From assembly GCA_023410595.1 (NCBI GenBank), contig JAEYPO010000010.1, positions 1-34,423 of the forward strand: DNA of 34,423 nt. The letters run 5' to 3'. Source of the stretch: Bacillota bacterium (GTDB lineage: Bacteria; Bacillota; Clostridia; Christensenellales; SZUA-584). Within the stretch, counting starts at the first letter, position 1; each line of letters begins with the position of its first letter. Below are positions 23,541-30,066 of the stretch, piece after piece. The notes under the pieces were generated by a model. The model did not search any database and had not been told where the DNA came from. It saw nothing but the letters and a program-made list of their open reading frames with translations. Position numbers and translations under genes: made by a program.

Positions 23541-25025
23541 TTATGAAGACATTCCTGTAAACGAATTCGAAAGCCATGACTGCATGCTGTTCATCTTTGA
23601 TATGGCCTCTTCCATTTTTGAGAACTTTCTCCATAGCGCGTCTTCCCTTGCCGCCATTGTGTCCTCGAGCACCGCTTCTCTATCCTTGGAATCCTTGATA
23701 AGATCGTCAAGGTTATCCAGCGCAACGTCAGTCGTTTCCTTTGTATAAGAGAGCATTGAATCAGAGATTCGCACTATAAGCCCTTTATTCTCAAACTTGT
23801 CCCCGGTTTCAAGAAACAGGCTTTTTACTTTGTCCGGATCTGTGGCAAGCGCTTTGCGCAGCTTTGTTTCGTCTATGGTAATCTTCGCCCCATCTTTATA
23901 GTAGCCGGTATTAAGCCCTACGCTTGACGGTGTGAGCCCTGTGTCGCCGACGTTCGTATAGAAAGCGCTTCTAAGCTTTGTAAGAAGGTCTGAGATATAG
24001 GAATCGCCGTGCAGTAATCCGCTCTTTGCCTTTTCCTCCCACAGCTTTATCTCATCCTCATCCATGCTTTCCCTTTGCTCGTCCGTGAGGGGAGAATAGT
24101 CCCGGTACACCTTTTCATCTAAACGATTCTGAAGGTCTTCCACTAGTTTGTTATACTCGTCTATGAAGCCCTTGATCTTATCTACGGTAGCGTCGATGTC
24201 CTGGCTTACCGTAAATGTTATGGGACCGGATTTGTCCTTGAGCGTATATGTAATGCCGTCATATGTAAACGTGTTGGACGAATTTGTTACCTCGATATTA
24301 TCTATTTTGCAGGTTGCATCCGTCCCTTTGTATACGTCCACGCCCTCCGCTATGCCAAACGCGCTGTTTTCCGAAGCAAACGCGTTGCCGGCGATATTTA
24401 CGATATCTATCTTGCTCGAGCTGCCGGTGGTTGCCGACTGGATGGTGAAGCCTTTCGTAAGGCTGCTGTAAGTCATCCTGACGCCCGCGCCGGATGTGTT
24501 TACCTTATTAAGCAGCTGCCCCATCGTCGTATCCTTCGTAAACTCAAATGTCTTGCCGTTGATTTTAAACGACAGCTTATTGTCCGCGTCAAACTGAAAA
24601 TCGTTCACCATATCAATTTCGGACAATTTGGCGTCGCTGCTGTACGCCGTACCGGCAAAAGCGTCTACGCTCTTAACGCTCGGCGCGGTCGCGAGTTGCG
24701 TTATTTCGTCTATCGTCAGCGTGCATTCATTGGCATAAGCAGATGCCGAAATGCTTACAGCATCCGTTGCGGTGCTAAAATCGACTTTATAATTTCTCAA
24801 GGCAGAATCGGACAACATATTTGTGCTGGACTGCAAGCTCAAACACTTTGAACGAAAGCTGGCTAAACTCTTATTTACTTCCCTGTAAGCCTCTTGCTGC
24901 CATTCGTACTTTGTTCTTGTCTGTACCTTCCTGTCCAGCTTTGACTGGTATCTTAGCATTAAGCCTTTTATTATAGTTTCGGTGTCAAGGCCCGACGCCA
25001 TTCCCGATATCCTGTTGACAGCCAT
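23541..25025 (-). CDS. fliD: FliD, filament cap protein
   Basis: About 494 residues. The N-terminus NRISGMASGLDTETIIKGLM is the FliD signature; the C-terminus KMEEAISKMNSMQSWLSNSF is the usual cap coiled coil. The protein forms the cap that folds flagellin at the filament tip. The frame is open to 25064, but the ATG at 25025 follows AAGGAGGA by seven bases and gives the family N-terminus, so it is chosen. Its own sigma-28-type promoter lies at 25084-25111. Confidence 0.96.
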   Translation of the reverse strand: MAVNRISGMASGLDTETIIKGLMLRYQSKLDRKVQTRTKYEWQQEAYREVNKSLASFRSKCLSLQSSTNMLSDSALRNYKVDFSTATDAVSISASAYANECTLTIDEITQLATAPSVKSVDAFAGTAYSSDAKLSEIDMVNDFQFDADNKLSFKINGKTFEFTKDTTMGQLLNKVNTSGAGVRMTYSSLTKGFTIQSATTGSSSKIDIVNIAGNAFASENSAFGIAEGVDVYKGTDATCKIDNIEVTNSSNTFTYDGITYTLKDKSGPITFTVSQDIDATVDKIKGFIDEYNKLVEDLQNRLDEKVYRDYSPLTDEQRESMDEDEIKLWEEKAKSGLLHGDSYISDLLTKLRSAFYTNVGDTGLTPSSVGLNTGYYKDGAKITIDETKLRKALATDPDKVKSLFLETGDKFENKGLIVRISDSMLSYTKETTDVALDNLDDLIKDSKDREAVLEDTMAAREDALWRKFSKMEEAISKMNSMQSWLSNSFTGMSS

Positions 25026-25083
25026 GTCATATTCCTCCTTTAACATACGCTTCAAAGAAGACATAAGCGTCCTTATAATATTT

Positions 25084-25111
25084 ATATCGGTTTTTCAGGC
25101 CGTAAACTTTA
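25084..25111 (-). promoter_or_regulatory. Sigma-28 promoter of fliD
   Basis: TAAAGTTT (from 25111), in all a 16-nt spacer after TAAA, then ACCGATAT (25091-25084), seven of eight with GCCGATAT. It lies in the gap between the hydrolase gene and fliD, about 60 nt before the fliD start. The extended TAAAGTTT matches the full -35 consensus known for FliA promoters. This is the best single-copy sigma-28 site in the window. Confidence 0.8.
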
Positions 25112-25168
25112 CTATAAGTAATTCAAAATCGTTGATTTTACATTATTTATAGAATATTACACCGCGCA

Positions 25169-26065
25169 TTATATATGCGCAAAGTATGAAACTTTGGGCA
25201 GGCTGGAGTTGTATATTTTCGTTATTGGCCGGTAGCTCGTCAGCCGCCTGCCCGCCTGCGCTATTGTGACCCCGCGCTTTGCGTCGTATGCTCCGTCCTC
25301 GGAAGGACAAACCACCTGCACGTGCCCGTGCTGGCCGTTCCTGTACAGCGCCGTAACTACGGGATGCCCTTCGTTTGCAAGCATTTGTGCTTTCTCGGGC
25401 GTTACTTCGGTCCAGCCGTATTGGCCGCCGAATTTGTGCAGCCAGTTATATATGCCGTTCGCGTTCATCTGATTCGCGCCCTTGTCGCCGTACGACATGG
25501 GCGTTCCCGTTTTTACGTCATAATAATGCGGTATCTCAGCGCCCATAGCGCTCGTTACGTCCCACACGAATATGTTGCAGTAGGTGCCGCCGTCAGGCTG
25601 GTAACGTTCGTTTGTCTCTACGCTGAACTGATCTATCACCGCCGAATACAGCGCTCCCGAGCGGTTGCCTGCGCTGCTCGTTACGGCGGGCTGAGCAGGC
25701 TTTGATGGATTCGCGGGTATATCTGCGTTTCTCGGATTTACATAAGCCGCGGCAGTATCAGCATACGGGTTCGTAATGCCGGTCAGCGACATTGAACCGT
25801 CGCCGTAAAGCGCGTTGCACAAGCTCATAAGCATCATATTGGAGCTGTCGCCCATTCCTGAGCTTAACAGACAAGACAGCAACGCGTACGTGGAACTCGT
25901 ATCCGGCAGAAATGATTGATTATCATTTCCCGCGCTATCAGCGTCGTTCAGCGCTTCGAGCAGCACTGAGCTGAACGCGCTTTGAGTATTCCCGGCCGCG
26001 CCATATGCCGATGACGCGTTCTTAAGCATAGCTGTCTGCATAACATCGTTTACGCTTATAGACAT
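25169..26065 (-). CDS. CHAP/NlpC-like cysteine hydrolase, probable flagellar murein enzyme
   Basis: A 298-residue protein. The N-terminal 130 residues are polar and low-complexity with no signal peptide. The C-terminal 160 residues have a probable cysteine-amidase fold: C163 in GGTYCNIFVWDVTSAMGAEI, a GIYNWLHKFGGQYGWTEVT segment, and H248 in GQHGHVQVV, giving a likely Cys-His pair. Such domains cut peptidoglycan peptides. The place between the truncated FlhB-like gene and fliD, and the lack of a Sec signal, suggest export by the flagellar gate as a second murein hydrolase; this is inference. AAAGGAT precedes the ATG. Confidence 0.65.
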   Translation of the reverse strand: MSISVNDVMQTAMLKNASSAYGAAGNTQSAFSSVLLEALNDADSAGNDNQSFLPDTSSTYALLSCLLSSGMGDSSNMMLMSLCNALYGDGSMSLTGITNPYADTAAAYVNPRNADIPANPSKPAQPAVTSSAGNRSGALYSAVIDQFSVETNERYQPDGGTYCNIFVWDVTSAMGAEIPHYYDVKTGTPMSYGDKGANQMNANGIYNWLHKFGGQYGWTEVTPEKAQMLANEGHPVVTALYRNGQHGHVQVVCPSEDGAYDAKRGVTIAQAGRRLTSYRPITKIYNSSLPKVSYFAHI

Positions 26066-26071
26066 GTCTTG

Positions 26072-26389
26072 TTATCCTTTCGTCTTTTCTAATCCGAACT
26101 TCAATTTACGTTCGTTATCCATACCGGATACGAACACTAATATTTCAGCTACCGCCTTATAAAGCTGCTCGGGGATCTCGTCGCCCACGCTTAGCTTGTG
26201 CAGTACGGGAGACAGCTTGCTGTCTTTCACGACCTGGACATTGTTTTCCTGCGCCGCCTGAACCATGTTTCGCGCTATGTATCCTTTTCCGAGCGCGACA
26301 ATCTGCGGAGCGCCGTCCGTCTTTGCATCGTACTTCAGCGCAGCCGCCAGGGGCGTTTCTTCATTCTCATGTCCTTCATATTCTCTCAT
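26072..26389 (-). CDS. Truncated FlhB-like protein (YlqH/FhlB type)
   Basis: A 105-residue protein that matches only the cytoplasmic domain of FlhB (IVALGKGYIARNMVQAAQEN, then VGDEIPEQLYKAVAEILVFV). It has no membrane part and no NPTH cleavage site. Bacillus YlqH has the same form and follows a FliK-like gene (ylqG), as here. The role may be to replace or assist the cleaved FlhB C-terminal part. It overlaps the fliK-like stop by 4 bp (ATGA). Confidence 0.85.
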   Translation of the reverse strand: MREYEGHENEETPLAAALKYDAKTDGAPQIVALGKGYIARNMVQAAQENNVQVVKDSKLSPVLHKLSVGDEIPEQLYKAVAEILVFVSGMDNERKLKFGLEKTKG

Positions 26390-28038
26390 ACCTGCACGTC
26401 TATGTTCCCGGAGCTCACGCCCGCGTCGGGTATCAGTACTCCTCCCGCGTTAAGTACGCTCGTCCTTGTTTCCAATCCCGTTATTTTGAGGCTTTTCAAT
26501 GTGTAACCCGCGTTTTCCAGCGCCTTCGCAAGAGCTTTCGACCTCTTTATTATCTCGGGCTGTATTTCCTTTTGCTCAAGGCGGAACTCCACCGACAAGC
26601 TTTTACCGGATGTTCTCAGCAGCGTTTCAACGCGCCCGATATACTGCGTATCCAGCGCTATGAGCACTGTAAGCCCTTCCTCGCCGGTCTCTTTTTTATT
26701 ACGCTTATGCCGGTAAACATACAGCTCGGCCGTTTTTTCCGATCCGTTTTTAAGCATGAACGGTATCTGTATACAGTCAAAGCGTTTTGCTTCAGCCATC
26801 AGCTCCAGCTGTTTCTGGGCCTGGTCTGCTTTTTGCATTATCCCTGTATCCTGTTTATCGGTATGCTGCAATAAAAGCTTTAGCGCGCTAAGCCCGTCGG
26901 GTATGTCCGATATCGTTTTTTTGAGCTCCGCGCCCGTCTGTTTATCCGGCCTGCAAAACAAATCCATTATCTTATCGGTAATTTCTTTTTTGTTGACATA
27001 ACGGAATTGTCCGCCCATTTCCGGCATAAAATGCTTAAGCGCAGCCATATACTTTTCCGAAGGCGCATTGCCTTCGGCGGTCTGTTTCCCGTCAGTCGTT
27101 TTTTCTTTCATTAAATATATATCTTCATTTAATATAACCTGTTGTGCCACATCCGAAACCTGACTCTGCAAAACGCCCGCCTGCTCCGCGGGAATCTGAG
27201 CGCCCGCAGCGCCTGCCTGCCCCGCCGCCTGCCCAATATTTGAAGGCGTCTCGTTCTGCGCAGCAGCGGTATTTACATGCAACGCGCCGGCTGCGTCCGT
27301 CCCTCCCTTGGGGTCTGCGGCTATATACTCTGCCGCGGCGTTTATCTGCGCTGTCGCTGCGCCCTCCGGCGTTTCAGCCGGCAAAGCCGTTTGTCCGGTC
27401 ATTACGGCCGTCTGCTTACCCGCCATATCCGCCTGAACGGTGTTTTTTTCTATAATGTAATTCATCTGGGGATCCTGCGTTCCGGGCGTTTCTGGCATGA
27501 CCTGCGTCATACCGGGAGCCGCGGCAGCCTGTGCGGACGTATCAAGGCTTACCAATCCTGACACAATACCGGCAAGCAGCGTGCCTAAATTCGAATCCCC
27601 GCGAACGATCTGCGCAAGCGTCGCTATGTTTTCGGGAGTGCGGGGAATATTATTCTCAATAAGGAAAGCTGCCGCCTTAGGGTCAAGCCCGGGGTTTGCT
27701 TTCATAGTCGCAAGCGTACCGGGAATAATGTAACGCGCTGAATCAAGAGAACCGTTTTGCTTGTTTGAAGATTCTACGTTCAGAAGGTGCAGCACATACC
27801 CCGAACCGTTCTTGTTCGCGGCTACCTCCACCATGTCGCCTTTCAAAAGCCCGAGTTCGCTTTGCATGTAGGCCATAAACAACCTGTTTTCATCATTTTT
27901 AAGCATGACCTTATCGCCCTGTATATTTTCGACACGGGCAATAAGTATCTGGCCTTCGACGAATTTCGGGGCCGCATACTCGGAAATTATATGTATCTGT
28001 TCGACCTCTTTTATCTGGCCGATGTTTTCAATCTTCAT
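26386..28038 (-). CDS. FliK/YlqG-like hook-length control protein
   Basis: A 550-residue protein. It begins with a beta-rich segment (about 20-90), has a long Ala/Gln/Pro/Thr-rich middle (about 165-320) of the secreted-ruler kind, and ends with a FliK-type C-terminal domain (FRLEQKEIQPEIIKRSKALA, preceded by VLIALDTQYIGRVETLLRTS). FliK measures the hook and triggers the FlhB switch. Since the usual fliK lies in the missing fliF-flgE block, this may be either the only FliK or, like YlqG, a second one. GGGAAAG precedes the ATG. It is the first gene of the minus-strand run. Confidence 0.75.
   Translation of the reverse strand: MKIENIGQIKEVEQIHIISEYAAPKFVEGQILIARVENIQGDKVMLKNDENRLFMAYMQSELGLLKGDMVEVAANKNGSGYVLHLLNVESSNKQNGSLDSARYIIPGTLATMKANPGLDPKAAAFLIENNIPRTPENIATLAQIVRGDSNLGTLLAGIVSGLVSLDTSAQAAAAPGMTQVMPETPGTQDPQMNYIIEKNTVQADMAGKQTAVMTGQTALPAETPEGAATAQINAAAEYIAADPKGGTDAAGALHVNTAAAQNETPSNIGQAAGQAGAAGAQIPAEQAGVLQSQVSDVAQQVILNEDIYLMKEKTTDGKQTAEGNAPSEKYMAALKHFMPEMGGQFRYVNKKEITDKIMDLFCRPDKQTGAELKKTISDIPDGLSALKLLLQHTDKQDTGIMQKADQAQKQLELMAEAKRFDCIQIPFMLKNGSEKTAELYVYRHKRNKKETGEEGLTVLIALDTQYIGRVETLLRTSGKSLSVEFRLEQKEIQPEIIKRSKALAKALENAGYTLKSLKITGLETRTSVLNAGGVLIPDAGVSSGNIDVQV
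26855..26882 (-). promoter_or_regulatory. Possible internal sigma-28 site within the fliK-like gene
   Basis: TAAA (26882-26879), 16 nt, ACCGATAA (26862-26855), seven of eight with GCCGATAA. It lies in coding sequence near residue 390, in sense orientation, about 470 nt before the FlhB-like gene. It may be chance; it is noted because the spacer is the same as in the other sites. Confidence 0.35.
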
Positions 28039-28062
28039 CGTTCGCTTTCCCTTTTATATTTA

Positions 28063-28225
28063 CGCCCATCAAGCCTCACGACTTGCTGGAGACCCAGTTT
28101 TTTACCCCCGTCAAGCCTCACGGCTTGCTGGGAGCCCCGTTTCTTATCCCCATCAAGCCTCACGGCTTGCTGGGAACCCCGTTTCTTACCCCCATCAAGC
28201 CTCACGGCTTGCTGGGGGCCCCGTT
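28063..28225. repeat. Four 42-bp tandem hairpin repeats upstream of the fliK-like gene
   Basis: Cores with CAAGCC-TCAC-G(G/A)CTTG lie at 28070-28085, 28112-28127, 28154-28169 and 28196-28211, an exact 42-bp period. In minus-strand RNA each unit gives a stem of about 11 pairs with a single G-A mismatch and a GUGA (GNRA-type) loop, and units are joined by A/U-rich linkers. The array lies between the sigma-28 site at 28296 and the fliK-like start, so it would be in that operon's 5' leader. The frames that cross it (27905-28249, 28083-28316) only repeat the unit and are not genes. Confidence 0.85.
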
Positions 28226-28278
28226 TATACCGCCCTTAAAATTTTCTGAATTCGGAGGGCTCCGTTACATGTCACACC

Positions 28279-28346
28279 ATAGAGGTCTATATTATTTATC
28301 GGCTTTTATAAAATAGAGGTTTATATTATTTATCGGTTTTTATAAA
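28279..28346. repeat. 34-bp direct repeat carrying promoter elements
   Basis: Two copies, 28279-28312 and 28313-28346, differ at two positions (C/T). Each begins ATAGAGGT and includes TTATCGG(C/T), which is a sigma-28 -10 element on the minus strand. In the first copy the second copy supplies the -35 TAAA; the second copy itself has no -35 on its upstream side. Confidence 0.8.
28296..28323 (-). promoter_or_regulatory. Sigma-28 promoter of the fliK-like operon
   Basis: TAAA (28323-28320), 16 nt, GCCGATAA (28303-28296): a perfect -10 for FliA-type sigma factors. Transcription would start near 28289 and run through the four hairpin repeats before the fliK-like ATG at 28038, giving a leader of about 250 nt. 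Confidence 0.75.
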
Positions 28347-28352
28347 AAGGAT

Positions 28353-28380
28353 TAAATAGTTTTTGAAAATGTTTCGATAT
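28353..28380 (+). promoter_or_regulatory. Sigma-28-like promoter of the cheC operon
   Basis: TAAA (28353-28356), 16 nt, TTCGATAT (28373-28380), six of eight with GCCGATAT. It points to cheC, whose ATG is about 60 nt past the expected start site. It is the divergent partner of the minus-strand promoter at 28296. Confidence 0.55.
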
Positions 28381-28448
28381 ATAAATTAGCCGTTGAATCC
28401 AAAATCGTGGAATAAATTGGTATGCAATTTTATTTTCGGGTGAGGGGC

Positions 28449-29069
28449 ATGTTCGATCTTAATAATATAAACAATAATCAGCTGGATTTTTTCAGGGAGC
28501 TTGAGAACATAGGCGCAAGCCATGCGGCTACCGCCCTTTCATTGATGCTCTCCCACGATGTCGCGATACGCGTGCCTCGGGCGCAGTTCTGCGAATACGG
28601 GCAGATATGCGAAATACTGAAAGGGCCTGAAAATGTAGTTGCGGGCTTGTTGGTGGGAATATGCGGGAACTTAAACGGTTTTATACTTCTTGTAATGGAT
28701 GAGGAAGACGCGCGCAGGATAGCGGATACGATGCTGGAAGGTATGGCGGACGGTATGCCGGAGCCCGAGAAACAGGAGATGCGGATCTCGGCAATCAAAG
28801 AACTGGCAAACATACTCGTCAGTTCATACGTCAACGCGATATCCGAGTTGACCGGGCTTAAAATAGACGTTTCCGTACCTGACGTTGTTTTCGACATGGC
28901 CGGCGCCGTTATGAATCTTCTTGCGGTCGCGTATGGGGACATCTGCGACAGCGTTATGTTCATGGAAACGGAGTTTCAGGACAATGAGCAGAGCATATAC
29001 GGCCATTTCTTCCTGATTCCTGATTTAGAGTCATACAAGGCGTTAATAAGCAAAATGGAAGCTTTCTGA
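28449..29069 (+). CDS. cheC: CheC, CheY-P phosphatase
   Basis: About 206 residues with two complete CheC active sites of the form (D/S)xxxExxN-x22-P: D13/E17/N20/P43 and S114/E118/N121/P144. CheC removes phosphate from CheY-P and binds CheD. The frame is open to an ATG at 28422, but the ATG at 28449 follows GGTGAGGGG and gives the family N-terminus, so it is preferred. It starts the cheC-cheD-cheY-cheA-HD-GYP operon; the cheD ATG comes 1 nt after its stop. Confidence 0.95.
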   Translation: MFDLNNINNNQLDFFRELENIGASHAATALSLMLSHDVAIRVPRAQFCEYGQICEILKGPENVVAGLLVGICGNLNGFILLVMDEEDARRIADTMLEGMADGMPEPEKQEMRISAIKELANILVSSYVNAISELTGLKIDVSVPDVVFDMAGAVMNLLAVAYGDICDSVMFMETEFQDNEQSIYGHFFLIPDLESYKALISKMEAF

Positions 29070-29070
29070 C

Positions 29071-29556
29071 ATGAAGACAATTACGTTAGGTATCGCCGAG
29101 TTGCGAATAGCCCAATCGCCCGACAAGCTGGCGACTCTGGGTCTTGGTTCATGCGTGGGTCTGGTGATTTACGACCCCGTAAGCAAGATAAGCGGGATGA
29201 TTCATATAATGCTGCCCACTGCTCCAAGAGGAGCCGTGGTAGCGAGCAAATACAAATATGCCGACACAGGTATTATAGAGCTTATACGCCTGCTCACCGC
29301 ACAGGGCGCACTGCGCTCAAGGCTGGTCGCAAAGGCTGCCGGAGGAGCGCATATGTTCAATGCCTCTTATAACAACGATGTTATAAACATCGGCCAGAGG
29401 AATATTGAGATGTGCCAGAAAGTCCTCAAAGAAAGCTCCATCGCACTCATTGCCGAGGACACCGGCGGCAGCAGCGGGAGATCAATTGAATTTTGCTGTG
29501 AAAGCAGCAAGCTTGAAATCCGTACCGTTTCACCGAGAAACGTGCGGGTAATATGA
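29071..29556 (+). CDS. cheD: CheD, receptor glutamine deamidase
   Basis: A 161-residue protein with the deamidase triad: C28 in LGLGSCVGLVIYDP, H45 in SGMIHIMLP and T22. It deamidates receptor glutamines and forms a complex with CheC that also raises its phosphatase activity. It directly follows cheC. Length is normal. Confidence 0.96.
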   Translation: MKTITLGIAELRIAQSPDKLATLGLGSCVGLVIYDPVSKISGMIHIMLPTAPRGAVVASKYKYADTGIIELIRLLTAQGALRSRLVAKAAGGAHMFNASYNNDVINIGQRNIEMCQKVLKESSIALIAEDTGGSSGRSIEFCCESSKLEIRTVSPRNVRVI

Positions 29557-29594
29557 CAAGCTGATATATAGTTTATATTATTCAGGAGGGTTAT

Positions 29595-29951
29595 ATGAAA
29601 AGGGTGCTGATTGTAGACGACGCCGCATTCATGAGAGTGTCAATAAAAAATATGCTCAGCAAGAATGGATACGAAGTGATCGGCGAAGCGGAGAACGGTA
29701 AGGTTGCGATAACAAAATACCAGGAGTTATCCCCCGACATCGTTACTATGGATATTACGATGCCGGAGATGGACGGCCTTGCGAGTATCAAGAAAATACT
29801 TGCTATAAATCCTTCCGCCAATATCATAATGATATCCGCTATGGGACAGGAGAGCATGGTTAGGGAGGCTGTGCTTTCAGGCGCAAAAGGGTTTATAGTT
29901 AAGCCGTTTAAAGAAGACGCAATAATAGCGGCTCTGAATAATCTGCATTAA
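29595..29951 (+). CDS. cheY: CheY, chemotaxis response regulator
   Basis: A 118-residue single receiver domain: D8-D9 acidic pair, phosphorylation site D53 (TMDITMPEMDG), S82 in ISAMGQES and K104 in VKPF. Phosphorylated by CheA, it binds the motor switch. AGGAGG precedes the ATG. It is the CheY of the locus; the usual cheY next to fliY is absent along with that block. Confidence 0.95.
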   Translation: MKRVLIVDDAAFMRVSIKNMLSKNGYEVIGEAENGKVAITKYQELSPDIVTMDITMPEMDGLASIKKILAINPSANIIMISAMGQESMVREAVLSGAKGFIVKPFKEDAIIAALNNLH

Positions 29952-30066
29952 TATCAGCGAAAAGCAACCGCTTCGCTGTCTTTAGAGCTAAACCTGTTGG
30001 CGGCTGTCTGCCGCCGGCATCCGCGGCCTTATTGCGGAAAGTTTAATAAAAAGAAGGGAAACTGGC
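29952..30066 (+). other. cheY-cheA gap with three hairpins
   Basis: Stems lie at 29956-29977 (AGCGAA/TTCGCT), 29999-30015 (GGCGGC/GCCGCC, 5-nt loop) and 30021-30037 (CCGC/GCGG). None is followed by a T tract. They may act as processing or stability elements that set cheY and cheA levels apart. The cheA ribosome site AAGGGA follows. Confidence 0.5.

Noticed and set aside
28063..28225. CRISPR array
   Set aside because: The repeats are joined by near-identical linkers, not unique spacers, only four units exist, and no cas gene is near.
27905..28316. Plus-strand frames with repeating peptides across the 42-bp array
   Set aside because: 42 is a multiple of three, so any open frame repeats. They run antisense to the fliK-like gene and lack ribosome sites.
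28330..28356. Second minus-strand sigma-28 promoter in the other 34-bp copy
   Set aside because: The -10 ACCGATAA is present but no TAAA lies 14-17 nt upstream on that strand.
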